Shown here: positions 37,629 to 53,396 of the stretch, one piece after another
Position numbering within the stretch: position 1 is the stretch's first letter
Layout: each line of letters begins with the position of its first letter
Origin: Jaapia argillacea MUCL 33604
Taxonomy: Eukaryota; Basidiomycota; Agaricomycetes; Jaapiales; Jaapiaceae
Length of the DNA: 64,000 bases
Reading direction: 5' to 3'
Assembly: GCA_000697665.1 (NCBI GenBank)
Contig: KL197739.1
Coordinates: 251,673 to 315,672 of the forward strand
Made by a program: the position numbers and the translations under genes
Notes under the pieces: model-generated
What the model saw: the letters and a program-made list of their open reading frames with translations, nothing else
Databases searched by the model: none
Told to the model about the DNA's origin: nothing

Positions 37629-40600
37629 CTACATTCCCACATGTATGTACGTTGCCCACCTACTAGAATCAATTCCCTTATCTCGCAACTGCCCCACTGC
37701 CAAGTCGAGTGCGAATGGGATCACCTTTGGATCCAGCTCGCGATCAGGATGTTTGAACAACTCCTCATACACAACTTTTGCAACCTCCGGACCATCATTA
37801 TCGTTCATCGTCCTAACAAAAGACTCAAATTCCGGCAATCAGAGTTGCAATGGACAACCTACCACATCGTTCCGATGACGCTCCTAAACCCTAATCAATG
37901 GCGGAATCATCAATATATTCGCTCGTGGTCTAGGATGTGGGAGACGAAACTCACCGGCATAGAGCATAGCAGCAGAAAGGTTCAAAGATTCGTCTGGTAT
38001 CGAGGGATCGTTCGAGGCGCTCTCACACGCGCTCAGAAATGCGAGAAATGCATGGGGAGTATGATGGCTGATCAAAGTGGACAACGTCAATCTGCCATTG
38101 TTGAGCTCGAACCCACTTTTCAGGGGGTCATCCAGGTCTTGATGCCCGTGGCATGCAAGATGGAGCACTGAGGTCTCAGTCAAATAGTTCGTCACCTCTT
38201 CCACTGCCAGGTGCGTATTGGAGGTTGAGAACTCGCTGTCGACGTCCCGGGCGCGGAGAAGTTGGGCTGGTGGAACAAGATCTTGGATTACTTTGAGCTC
38301 ATTGAGGGTTTTTGGAAGGCTATTGTATCCTTTGGTGGTTGGTTGAGCAAGTGCCAGCATTTTGAGCTGAGAACCCAAAGGGATGGTCTCACTCTTCTCG
38401 CGGGCGGTGAGCAGAGCAGACAGTGTCGGAATGTAGGATGAGACGACATAGTTTGACACGTAGTCGCCATCTGTGGAACCGATCCTGGTTCCCGCAGCGT
38501 GTAGAGGAAGAAAAGTGAATCGACCAGTGGGACACCACCACAGTCTCATCCGCTCTGATGGGGTCGATTTCTGGATTCGAAAGTAGCCAGATGGTCAAAA
38601 CAACAATGCGCAATAATCAAGGCTACCCACCGAGGTGATTTCCAAGCGGTCGAGCACCGGCTTTCCGATGTGGAGCCAAATTTTATTCAGGAGGTCATCA
38701 TGAGGTGAAAGCTTTGGTGCCGCTTTCAAGTTCTTTGGTTTGAAATGTCTCTCCGAGTCGCCCACGTCTGAGGGGTCTGAGGGGTCTGAGGTGATATCTC
38801 TCGATGTTTGACTCGCCTGCCCAAATCCGATCAATAGCGTCTCGAACACTTCCTCAGTCAGAGATTCAAGATACAAGGCATCAATGCCATTCGGTCGAAC
38901 CAGCAAAGCTGCATATGTGGAGGCCGTCCCTAGCAGAACAACCACAGGTCCTTCAGAGGAAGCTGTCATCAACACATCGTGTGTCTTCGATTGAAGGAAG
39001 TTTTCAAAGCCAGGAATCGCTCGAACTTCTCTCAAAAGCCTCTCGAACCTGATCTCTAAAGTGTACTGCTGTTGGATATCGTCCCGAGTAACATCCGCGA
39101 CTCGTTGCGACTTGCATTGATCCAGCTGCGAAGCAACGTCCTCGATTTGAACCGCTAATTCTTGCGGTAGTCCCTCGACAGGTATACGCAACCGCAGGAG
39201 TCGCGTCCAGAATAGGGCACGAGACTTTTCAATAAGTTCGAGGCATATTTCCGGGCCGCGAGAAAGCAAAGCTTGAAGCGGGCCCATACGCGCAAGAAAA
39301 GCTGAACCTTCCTTTAACTTCTCCATCCTCGACGCGAGAAGGACATCCTTCGGATCCCAATACCCTTGCTCCGTAGTGGTGCGAATCAATTCTTGCGAAA
39401 CCTTGGACATGCCCACCTCGATGCCGCGAACTCGAGACTCGACGTCCAGAATAAGGGATCGATTAGTCCTGGGCTCGAGGGGCAGTGCGAAGAGGGGGTG
39501 CTTTGCATCAGAAAGGATGTGCTCGATGCCAGGCATAATCGAGCTTATGGGCATCTTCGAATGACTGTCTTTGTTTGCTATCGCGTCCGTCGCAAGCTCA
39601 TCAATGGGTAACGAGCCGGTCTTCGTTTCAGTCGAAGAGCCGGATATTTGCGCTCTCTGGCGCAGGGCTCGCAATGCAGCCGCCTTGGGACTAATGGTGG
39701 CTAAGATAGGGCGATACTGGAAGATACAACCATGGGCCATCGTTCCCCTCGACGTTGTCGTGAGCTTTACTCGTGTGGCATGATAGCTGAATATTTGGAA
39801 AGAACAATCACGGATACCTAGTTCTGCGGTGCTGATGGTCTTCTCCGCTAAAACGGACCTGATTGAGCCTCGAAAACGGGTATACTCCTCTCTCCAGCTG
39901 GATGAAAATGCGACATTGCTCAGTGAGTGAGCATCATCTAAGTCGAGATCGAGTCCCAAACTCTTCTGGTAGATTTCGAGGGACATTTGAAGAGAACGTG
40001 GGTGCAAGGAAATATCGAATGAAGTACATCGGAGGACATCAGAGACGTGGATCAGGCACATCGCATGATTATCGAGGGTGAGCGGGATAATGTCTAAACC
40101 AAGATCTAGTACGTTGCTGACGGTGTTGGCAATGTCGGCGGAAAGGTTCGGAGGCTCCAGGGGGTCGCTTGCTTCGACATGTACGCTTTCGGGACCAAGA
40201 GCTATGTCTCCGCGGGTGCAACGCTGTAGTGCATATAGTAGGAGCTCAAGAGCAGGTGTCCAGGCCTTCGCATCCAGGTTCTCTGCGAGCATCAACAGCG
40301 TGGAGATTGCAATGAGCTCGAGGGTCGAAAAGTGAAAGACCGGCTGGACAGGAAGGATAGCGAGGAGTCGATTCATGAGGACAATCGAGAGCTCCAAATC
40401 CTCGTTCGAAGAAATGAACCATTTGTATCGATGGTGAAGAACTCGTCCAAGGATTATCAATCTTCTCCCCTCGACAGATAGCAATCCCGACCCTCGAAGG
40501 TGAGCGGCCTCACATAGGAGGTCCAGCGAGGCTTGGAGTGTGCACGGGTTACCGGAGTACAACGCCTCCAGCAGAAGAGTGGAGGATAGATCGATGACGG

Positions 40601-42549
40601 TAATAAAGTGTCGTGGGCTACCCGATTCTTGCACCTTGAGAAAATCTTTGAATAGATTGGTGGCAAAGCCAAGACATTCTTCCGTTTCAAAACCTCGCAA
40701 ACCACTGGCAATGGTGAGTAGGGCATGTCCATAGCCAGGTTCTTCCTCCAATTTGACGGACAACATTAACTGGCCAGCTTCTACCAGATCCCTCTGCTTT
40801 CCGAACCAGCGGCGCTGTCGATGTGCAAGAAGACATGCGCGAATCCCTGGAGACTTCACCCAGCTCTCCTGAACCGTAGCGAGGCTAGGAAAATCCAGTT
40901 CGAGGGAATTGTCAAGGATATCATCGAGCTCTTCGCGTGATAGAGAAAGATACGTCTTCTGCAGCCATCGGAAAAACTGATAGTGGTCCCAATCTGTGAT
41001 GTGAAGGGCGCTGGATATGTATGCAAGAGATGGGAACGGGATTGGACTGACTTTGACGACTGGACTCGGGAAGCACTTGCTCACTTGTCACAGGGGTAGG
41101 ATCAAAGGTGAAGGTACACGTGTGTCGTTCCACGGGTTGACGTTTTCGAAACCTTGTACGCCCATATGGGATCGGGCGATGGGAAAGGCGAGCAGTCAAT
41201 CGAAATAATCCGAAATTGTGTCCTTGGTGTTGATATGGCGTTTTCTTGTCGTTTTCGATGAAGGAAGAGATGACGGTCTGCAAACGCTTGCAAGCTTCCT
41301 CCCAAGCTTCCTGCCAGACCTCTTCTCCGGCAGTGTCATCAATTTCGCAGATGGAGGGAAGAGTCTGATTTGGTGTCGGTACGAAAAGATCGGCGAGGTG
41401 AACCAGGCATACTGCTCGGTTGAAAGCTTCTGGACGACATCGGTCTATCGCCTGTGATATGGTATGAAATGGTTCGTCCCAGGAGGCCGTATTGTCGGAA
41501 GATGGTGGGAGGAGGTTGTCATATGATGTCGAGGAGAGGGAGGGGCCATTAATGAGAAAACGCACCGCGATCCGGAGACCGTCGAGTATTTTCAACCAAA
41601 GAAGGTGATCGGTACTTTGGGCGAGATGAACCATGACAGAGATTGACAAAATCTCCAGTGCAGATGCACACGATATATCTCGAGGTGTGAAGCCATCTAA
41701 AACCGATATCAGGAGTGGGATGGAGGATCCGAGGTCCTCCCCAGGACCGAAGCGCTCATAACGATGACGAAGGATGTCGCCTACGATCACCAATGTTCTC
41801 TCCCTTCCCAACGATGAAGTACATCGATCGTGCAAGGTGCCAGCCTCATTGAAGATTTGCAGAGAGGCCTCTCGAGCCTCGTCCACCTCTCGCCGAAGCG
41901 AATAGACGAGATAAGAAGTCGAGAGCCCTATGGCAGCAATGAGGTATCTTGGGCTGCCTGGAGATTCTACCCCTCGACAGATCTCCCAAAGGTCCATCGA
42001 ATGTTCGAGATATTTCATATTGAGGGTCTCTTCGTAAAGATCCCAGCATCGGCTGGCAAGGCAATAGAAGCTGTGAGTGTATCCCGAAGCATCTGGGAGC
42101 GAGACCGAACGAAGCATCAGACTTGACGCCCGATTGATATCGTCGGGGCTGTCTGTCAGGTGGTGTTGGCGGAGAAGCAACAGGGCCATTACACCGTCGT
42201 CGTTGATCCAAAGAGGATCTGGAGTCTGAGAAGCCAGCTCTTCGATGAAATCACTGGGATCTTGGACGAGGTCACAAATTTCTTCATACGATAGTCTTTC
42301 AAGGTTCATCTGCAATGTGGTAATGAAGGTGAAATGATCCGTCTCCTGCAATCTATCTGGCATGGCCGAGGTGACCAAAATTGGGGACTGATACATAGCA
42401 GACTCACAGTTAACATCTGCCTCATCGTTGGTATCTGGTTCGTCCTGCAACATGACTTGGTGTTTGGATGTGCAGTTCGGTGAGTTTCGAGTGAGCGGGG
42501 AGGGCACATGTACGTGTGACGTGTGACGCTGGCAGACTGTCACGTTCAT
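37629..42549 (-). CDS. Large CHAT-domain (caspase-like) protein with duplicated helical region, 1,544 aa
   Basis: The C-terminal CHAT domain (a caspase/separase-fold peptidase) has the catalytic His in LHLACHGHQD (about residue 1410) and Cys in AFLSACESAS (about 1451), so it looks active. It ends GFRSVIGTMWTMNDNDGPEV...RWATYIHVGM. Before it come two homologous alpha-helical modules of about 270 residues (about 60-330 and 475-760), sharing for example ESPGSPRYLIAAIGLS against ESGSPRHFITVIDLS, probably TPR-like. Exons by eye: 42549-41160, 41059-38627, 38554-37955, a 28-nt exon 37890-37863, and 37812-37629 (1,545 codons). The first intron's ends are the least certain. The start may be at 42549 or at a downstream ATG near 42450. 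Substrate and partners are unknown; fungal CHAT proteins are often linked to programmed cell death or conflict. Confidence 0.8.
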
Positions 42550-42798
42550 CAATCCTCCATGAATTCAATCCTGCCAGATTCTGGTCGGCATGGCTTCAAG
42601 CTTCAACGTTGAACTCTTCGACTCCTTCAACCCTCAGATTTGGTGGTTAGATCCAACAGCTCCAGGATTCTTGATTCAGAATCTTTGGATAGCGGTGTAC
42701 GGTGTAAGTAGTAGCAATTGTTTGTGCACGCCCACAATTCCACACAATGCGGCTCAGTGGCCAACTTCAGTCTCGTTTCACGACTCGCAACCCGCTCG
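42550..42798. promoter_or_regulatory. Shared 249-bp promoter of the CHAT gene and RSE1
   Basis: The two start codons diverge from here. A plus-strand frame beginning at 42590 runs into the RSE1 leader and resembles no protein. No clear factor site was recognised. Confidence 0.4.
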
Positions 42799-45700
42799 AT
42801 GCATCTGTACAATCTAACGCTTAAAGAGCCGACAGCAGCTCTTCACGCTGTTGTAGGTAGTTTCTGTGGAGGGAGACAGCAAGAGATCCTTATATCAAGT
42901 GGGGTATCTCTGCAACTATACCGGTGGGATGCATCAGGGGGCGTCCTGCAAAACATCCTCTCCTCAAGTGCCTTTGGTGCCATCCGCACCCTTGCTGCAT
43001 TCAAGCTCACAGGCGACGACAAAGGTGGCGTTCTCTTTTCATCAGGCATCCTTGCCTTCTCACATACATGTGGGTTGTATTCTTCTAGACTACGCTGTCG
43101 TAGGGTCAGACTCAGGGCGGCTATCAATCCTCGAGTATGATCCAAAGACGACAAGTTTTGTTCCCGTTCACCAAGAGCCATTTGGAAAGTCTGGGGCACG
43201 GCGCATCGTCCCTGGCCAGTTTCTTGCAACTGATCCTCGAGGGAGGGCCCTTATGATTGCAGCCGTCGAGAAGACGAAGCTCGTCTACATCCTCAACCGC
43301 GACGTGTCCGCGAACTTGACAGTCTCTTCTCCTTTGGAGGCTCATCGGAACACGACGATTGTTCATCACGTTGTCGGTGTCGACAATGGTTTCGAGAACC
43401 CAATTTTTGCCGCGTTAGAGTTCGAGTACGACGACGGTGCCAACGCCAAAAGCTCCGAACCGGTTCGTTCACAAACTCCAATATTTGTGCTTTCCCAATG
43501 ATTGATTTTCAGCTTTGTCTTATAGCTTCTTACGTATTACGAACTGGACCTGGGTCTCAACCACGTCGTTCGGAGGTGGAGCTCTCCTACAAATTCTAGG
43601 GCCAATCTTCTCGTGCCCGTTCCTGGCGGACCGTCGGCTTCGTCAGGCGACAAGGATGGGCCATCTGGAGTCTTGGTTTGCTGCGAGGACCATATCGTCT
43701 ACGTTCACATGGACGTCCCTCAACATCGAGTTCCCATTCCAAGACGGGGCAGGTCGTCGGAAGATGCAGGTCGAGGCTTACTCATTGTGGCGGCCGTTGT
43801 ACACAAACTCAAGGTATCCGATGGTGTCTCGGCTTTGCTCTACTTCACTGATGGCTGGTTATAGGGCGGATCTTTTATTCTACTACAAAGTGAAATGGGT
43901 GATATTTACAAGGTCACTGTCGAACACGATCGCGAAGTGGTCAAGTGTTTGACTATCAAGTACTTTGATACTGTTCCCGTGGCTTCTTCACTGTGTATTC
44001 TCAAGTCGGGATTTCTCTTCGTCGCAGCGGAGTTTGGAAATCAGTTGAGCCAACATCTTCGTTCAAATTCTCATCTCGACTCATACCACGATCTTTGACA
44101 GCCATTTTTATCAGTTTGTCCAGTTGGGAGACGATGATAGTGACACCCAATATCGTTCATCTTCATATCCAACCTTTGGGATGGCGGCCCCGTCCGATCC
44201 GTTGCCAATTCCATCGTTTCAACCTCGCTCTCTGAGGAACCTGGTTCTCGTATACGAGATCAAATCGTTGTGCCCCATCCTAAATTCGCAAGTCATCAAA
44301 GTTCTGCCCCACGCCGATACTCCGCAAATTTTGACAGCGTGCGGCCGGGGGCCTCGAAGCACACTGAGGATGTTGGTCCACGGATTTGACGTCGATGAAG
44401 TGACAAACACGGACCTTCATAGTGCTCCGAACGGCTTGTGGACGGTTCGATTGAAAGATGACGGTCAGTTGGAGTTCTGTATGATCAGTCCATCGGACCT
44501 GACCGTTATCGCCCATCTGCAGATGCGCACGATGCTTATATTGTATTGTCCTTCGCTGATGCCACTCGAGTGCTGCGAGTAGGAGAACCCATCGAGGAGG
44601 TGCAAGACTCGGGTTTTCTAGTCACTTCGCTCACTTTGGCCATGCAGCAAATGTTCATGAATGGCCTCCTGCAGGTCTATCCTGGAGGTATCCGACACAT
44701 AGGCCTTGATAAGCACGTGGCCGAATGGAGAGTTCCCTTGGACAAGAGGATTGTTTCTTGCGCAACCAATACGCGCCAAGTCGTAGTTGCGCTCAGCTCC
44801 GCCGAGCTTGTATATTTTGAACTCGATAATGGGGGTAAGCTGAACGAATACCAAGAACGCCTTGCCTTGGGAAGCGCAGTCCTGACCATCGGTATCGGGG
44901 AGGTGCCGGAGGGGCATCAGAGGACTCCGCATCTAGTAAGTGACGATTCGTCCCGTTTGCTATCTGACACTCGCCTTTCAGGCTGTGGGATGTGAAGATC
45001 AAACTGTGCGAATGATCTCGCTGGATCCCGAGACCGCTCTACAAACTATCAGCTTCCAGGTGCGTGACTTCTTTACTCTGCAACTTTGTGCTGAGCTGCT
45101 CTCCAGGCACTGACTGCGCCACCATCTTCCATTTGTATCGTTGACATGGTGGATGGGAGTATAAGCAATGCTCAGCCAACGACCTTTGTTCTCATCGGCC
45201 TTATCAACGGCATCCTCCTGAGGACCGTCATGGACTCCATTCACGGCCAACTGAGTGATATTCGAGCACGGTGTGTCTTTGCCTGTCCTCCATGGGAGAC
45301 TTGACTAAGCTTTTCCAACAGCTTTGTCGGCGTGGGTCCTGTTCGTATTGTGCCAATCAAAGTACAACAACGTCGTTCCGTGCTAGCGATATCTATGCGA
45401 ACCTGGCTCCAATATACATATCACGACCGAGTACACTTCACGCCGCTAATATCTGAGCGCATGGACTATGCGTGCCCGTTTTCTTCGGAGGACTTTCCGG
45501 AGGGTTTCATAAGTGTTTTAGGAACTGTCTTAAGGTTTGTGACTGAGCACCCTCGGATGTGTTTGCTACTGACCATTACTCAGGATATCTCGGATCCCTC
45601 AGATAGACCAAATTCTGAAAGAAGTGGAAATGCCGTTGGATTTCACGCCACGCAAGTTGATAGCTCACCCGACGAATCATCTCTTATACTTAATCGAGAG

Positions 45701-46996
45701 CGACCATCGTGCTGCTCAAGGATTATCTGGAGCAACCGGAGCCCAGCGTTCCTCTGGGGAACCAGGGGACCACCCGTCTACTGTTGTATGGCCTCGAGCT
45801 CCGGCGGGAACGTGGGCGTCGTGCATCCGTGTATCAGACCCTACCACGGTACTTTGCGTTCCCCACTTTGACTACAGATGTCTGATCAGTGCCCCAACAG
45901 GCTACCACTTTGAACAGAATACCCCTCGACAACAATGAGGCTGCCTTCTCCGCCGCCATTGTGACTTTTACCTCACACGAGGACACCCCATATCTCGTTG
46001 TGGGTACTGCGTCAGATGTTGTCATGACGCCTCGGTCGTGCTCGAGCGGATATCTGAGAGTATATCGTTTTACTGAAGGAGGGACGAACTTGGAGCTCCT
46101 CCACAAGACAGAAGCGGATGATGTACCTCTTGCCCTCCTTTCATTCCAAGGCCGTCTCTTAGCAGGCATAGGAACGTCACTCCGGACATACGAGATGGGA
46201 AAGAAAAGGCTGTTGCGGAAGGCGGAGAACAAGGTCGGTTACTTCAACTACCCTTACACCTCAGTTCTCCGCTGATGATTGACATTCTCAGGAGTTCCCT
46301 TCCGCCATAGTCACCCTATCCACGCAAGGTTCCAGAATCATCGTGGGAGATATACAGCATTCTATCTTCTTCGTCGCCTACAAAGAGCCAACCAACCGAC
46401 TACTGATTTTTGCCGATGACACGCAGGCCAGATGGGTCACTGCGGCGGCCATGCTGGACTACTGTACTGTGGCAGCTGGAGATAAGTTTGGGAATGTCTT
46501 CGTCAACCGCTTGGATGAAGTCATAAGTGAAGAGGTCGATCGTGACCCAAACGGCGATGGGATATTGCGCGAGAAGGGTATTCTTATGGGAGCCGCTCAC
46601 AAGACAGCTCTTGTCGCCCACTTCCATATTGGAGATATCATCACGACTTTCCATAAGACATCTCTCGTTGCTGGTGGACGAGAGGTCTTACTCTACACCG
46701 CTTTGCACGGGACAATCGGCATTCTGGTACCTCTGCAATCTCAGGATGACATCGATTTCTTGTCGGCATTGGAGCAGCACATGCGAGCTCGGTTTGTCAG
46801 CCCGATAGGTCGTGATCACCTGTCTTGGAGAGGATACTACACACCTGTAAAGGCTGTGGTCGACGGCGATCTCTGCGAAGTGTTTTCGCAGTTACCGTAC
46901 AGTCAAAAAGCGGCGATAGCAGGAGAATTGGACAGAACTGTGAGTGATGTGCTGAAGAAGCTGGAGCAGATTAGAATTGGGGCTTGTGGGTTTTGA
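42799..46996 (+). CDS. RSE1: Splicing factor 3B subunit 3 (SF3b130), 1,199 aa, 12 exons
   Basis: A scaffold of the SF3b complex in the U2 snRNP, built from three WD40-type beta-propellers (MMS1/CPSF_A family). The start [20 protein letters not shown] is family-typical. Further landmarks are [120 protein letters not shown] and DGDLCE. Exons by eye: 42799-43024, 43089-43462, 43526-43813, 43865-44043, 44102-44463, 44523-44935, 44982-45059, 45107-45270, 45322-45534, 45584-45848, 45901-46233, 46292-46996 (1,200 codons). The length is near the usual 1,200-1,217. The very end ([13 protein letters not shown]) differs from the common TRYAF-like end. Confidence 0.95.
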
Positions 46997-47313
46997 CAGG
47001 TCATCTTATGTCGTTCCATGGCACAGAGGATGAACCTCGGTGGCTCCTCTGCGTGTCAGAAAGCAGCCATCGACGTCTTTTCCCTCCCTCGGTTACAATA
47101 TTGACTAATGAGAATGTAAGCAGTATGTATGTTCGTGATTTTATACAATGTACAGTTGTCAGTGTGCTACTAGCATGAAGGGGAGGGGCGGAAGGTGAAA
47201 GATGGATACAGTTGAAGAGTCCATGATACAGCTATACTAGAGCTTTAGGAATGGCATTGGATAGGCGAGGGTTAGGTATTCACGTTGGTGACAAGATATT
47301 TTTGTATCTAGGT

Positions 47314-48920
47314 CTACGAGCCCTCGGTACAGTTGAACCCAATGGGATCCTCAATATTACTACAATCGATACTTCGCACAGTCCCATTCGTTTTCACCCC
47401 ACTCAAACCCCCAACAAGCTCAATGCCAGGACATGGCACCGCCCCACTACATTGAAAGGCAGCCAACGTATCCCCAAACACGGTTCCCTCCCCAGGTCCC
47501 CAAGTGACATTCGATATTTGGAACTTGCTCGTGTCACATTCGCCTGTCGCACCGTTGTAGGTGGTGCATTGAGTAATTTCGGCGATGGAGCTGGTAACAT
47601 TGTTTGCGATGAAGTTTCGGAATACTGGTCGAAGAGACCCATTATCAATGACTGTTGAACACAATGAGGATCACTGAAGGCTCCTACCGATATTCTTGGC
47701 GTATCCCAGACCACCACCTCCCCCTAGTCGCCATTAGCCAGTAATTCTCAATGATTCTGATTCATTCCACCAACACGTACCGTTAGGAGGAAAGCCCTGT
47801 TGTACACCAGGCCACGTCTTGACATATCCTCTACCCAATTCTCCATCATCAGCTTCTGTCCCTGCAAACAAGGATAGGATGACTCACATATATAAACACC
47901 CATTACAAACGATGTTCTCCGCCGTCACATTCTCGATAAATTCATAGGCATCGAGGTACTGCCCAATCGACCCAATTGCAACCCCATTCCCATTCCAAAA
48001 GACCGAATCTTGGATAAGGATATTGGAAGAATTAGCTTTCGGAGCTATAGCGTCATCGCCGTTCACCACCGTCCAGTTCCTGAAGGTGATGTTATTGGAG
48101 TAGAACGTGTCGGAACCATCTGTGTTCAACGTAGATGTCTAGAAAGTGTACTGGTTGAGAGCGACGCCGATCAGAATGGGAGGATAGGGCCCACCCCAGT
48201 CGACGAGGTACTGTTGACATAAAAGTCCTCCAACAAAATATTCTCCGAGTGTGTGATCGCAGTTGTCCAAAACTGAGATTGAACGAAACGTAAACCAGAG
48301 AAGGTCGCGTTAGTGGTATTGGCGATCGTCAGTGAGATGGGTCGACCGGGTAGGTTGTCGGTTCCGTTAGCCAAATCATACCTACCCATTCATTAGAGGA
48401 TATAGAGCTGAGATCCCGGCTCGAACTCACCAGATTTGACCGTTGCCATCAAACGTCCCGTAGCCGTGTCCAACGAAACTGACGTTGGTTCCGCCAAAAA
48501 TCCACGCAGTGCTTTGATTTTGATATCCTAGTGGAAGACTATTATTCTGCCAATATGACGTGTTCGTTCCCCACTGCCAAGTTGCAAACCCAACAAATCA
48601 ACCTCGAAAGTATCAAGCCAGGTAGGAGACGTGCTCACCAATAAAGTCCCTGATAAGTCCACGACTACGTTCTCCAACCCAGTAGTCGTCATAACCTGTT
48701 CTATATTGTAGGTCGCGTTTTGAAACACGACGCTTCCATCCTTGCCGCATTGCTCGAAGGCGTACAAGATCGCTGGCGTGTCGTCTGTGCCGTTCAGAGA
48801 AGGCTGGATAGTGCAGATGGTACCATTCTTCGATACGGTCCCTCCCAGCGCGAACCTAGGAGCAAGGAGGAGCAAGACCGTAGCGAGTTGAGAGAAGGAT
48901 CTGGATGACCAGGAGTGCAT
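47314..48920 (-). CDS. GH28 glycoside hydrolase (exo-acting pectinase type), 428 aa
   Basis: A secreted right-handed beta-helix enzyme of family GH28, acting on pectic polysaccharides outside the cell. A signal peptide spans about residues 1-25 (LATVLLLLAPRFALG). The acid motifs are present: LNTDGSDTFY (NTD type) and NGDDAIAPK (DD). The third motif, normally GHG, reads WNGNGVAIGS, and the RIK-type motif reads GYVKTWPG. This fits a divergent exo-type or rhamnogalacturonan-acting group better than a plain endopolygalacturonase. Exons by eye: 48920-48639, 48573-48431, 48381-48195, 48138-47888, 47830-47781, 47723-47688, 47651-47314 (429 codons); two exons are only 50 and 36 nt. Many N-glycosylation sequons are seen. 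It converges on RSE1. Confidence 0.88.
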
Positions 48921-49235
48921 GTTTGAACTTGGAGTATCTCTCCCCTTGTCTCCTACCTCACTTATAACGAAACATCAGTGGAGCGCAAGCAAGACCAAGC
49001 GGCCCGTGCGGTTGATCATACCCCATCCCCAGCCGTAAACCACTCAACAGCAGAAGAGCAAGCATTTGAGAACATCCATCCTATGACTTTCAGCAAGGCG
49101 GGCACGTGGCCTCGACCAACGTCATCATGCCAAAAATACGCGTTCAAGGATTGCAAGGTAGAGATATACGATACAAACGGCTCACGGTATGCCAGTATAC
49201 ACAGAAGGCGTTGGATCCTCCAGAAGCCAAAAGGA

Positions 49236-50313
49236 TCACTGCGTCTGAGCCCCGTATCCTCTGATCCCCTCCGCGAAACTCCATGATGTCGCAAGCTCGC
49301 GGGATTCCGAGATTGAAGGGCCGGCAGCCGTAATGGTGGCGATTTGGTACTGCACGACACAAGTGAGGCCCCACTTCTAGGCAGAGGATCGAGACAAGAT
49401 GAAGGAGGACTAACCTTGTTCAAACTGCGAGCATCACGATAGAACAAGACCTTCATACACTCTTCTAAAATCTTCTGAGCCTGCTCCTCCGTCAAGAGGT
49501 TCTCCTTGCCTTCCACTGCCGTACGAAGGAGGGGTAGGGCGATGTGTGCCCCATAGCCAGTGGCCATGGCGGATGCGGAATAGGTCGTGCCCAGAAGGTC
49601 AACATATGCCAGGAACCTATCACCAGCATGAGACACTTCTCATGGTAAGTTATCAGAAGCTGAGCCAACTGACCGTTGCCCCTCCTTAAATCCACCCACC
49701 AAGAATGAATTCCACAGAGGGTCCATCTTCGTCCGTCTTCCATACATGATAAACGACAAATATTCGTGAATCTCGGCGGGGCCCAATGCATGACCATCTT
49801 GCGAGGTAAATTCTTCGACCATTTTGTCATCAAGCATGCTTTGGATGTATTGGAAGTCGGACATGTCGCCACTTGCGCCAATGACTGTGAACTCTCCAAC
49901 GGCAGTTAATCGTTGGACGTCCTTGAAACGAGCCAGAGATCCATATGAAGCTAATGAATAGTAGATTGGTCAAGGTTGATGGGTTGGATGGACGAGGCAC
50001 GCACCAAGATTGTCTGCAGCCATCATGATGCCGTCCTTGTACTTGATCGCCAGGACACTCGTTCCCGTCACAATCGGTTGTCTTGAGCTACATGTCAGCA
50101 GGAACCCTGAGTAGTTATGGAACCGATCGTACTGTGTTCGTTGTACACCCTCTCCAAAAGCATCTTTGGGTCCGTTGTATGGTCGGTGTGGGATTGGGTA
50201 GGTGCCATAGGAGTCGTAAGCGTCGTTTCTCTGACAATCTGGTAAGGCAAGAAACAAATTACAGGGCGACAAAGACATACAGGACGGCCCCAGTTTGTTG
50301 GAAAGTGGTCCAT
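49236..50313 (-). CDS. PRE4: Proteasome subunit beta type 7 (PSMB4 orthologue), 283 aa
   Basis: A non-catalytic beta subunit of the 20S core. The propeptide (MDHFPTNWGRP and a Tyr/Asp-rich segment) leads to the cleavage region QPIVTGTSVLAIKYKDGIMM. Then follow ASYGSLARFKDVQRL, VIGASGDMSDFQYI, MYGRRTKMDPLWNSFLVGGF, FLAYVDLLGTTYSASAMATG and VLFYRDARSLNKYQIATIT, all typical of the family. Exons by eye: 50313-50281, 50230-50005, 49950-49674, 49616-49415, 49349-49236 (284 codons). A nine-residue insert (GFLLTCSSR) just before QPIVTGTS may be kept or could be a mis-called splice; only 24-27 nt, it is too short for an intron. PRP43 lies 187 bp upstream on the same strand. Confidence 0.94.
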
Positions 50314-50500
50314 AGCGAGCAGATATTGGAAAAGGTCAAGTCAAGTGTTGACTTTGAGAGGACGCGCAAGCAACGACGCGTCCTCATCGCGGTTACGTAA
50401 AAGGTATTACACGGCGAATAATGCGCAATACAGCTTTATCGTGCAACAGAACTGTAGAAACAAGAACTAATACTCCACTCCAATCTATATCGGCATCCCC

Positions 50501-53353
<2,853 letters not shown>

Positions 53354-53372
53354 TGGCAGGAATTCTAATGCG

Positions 53373-53396
53373 ATGGTGGTGGTGGTGGTGGTGGTA
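53373..53396. repeat. GGT trinucleotide microsatellite
   Basis: About seven GGT units lie just upstream of the PRP43 start, probably in its 5' leader. If the upstream ATG were used it would code poly-Thr. Confidence 0.7.

Noticed and set aside
45601-45938. Separate frames opposite or beside RSE1 exons
   Set aside because: They are shadows of RSE1 exons in other frames; the spliced gene accounts for the region.
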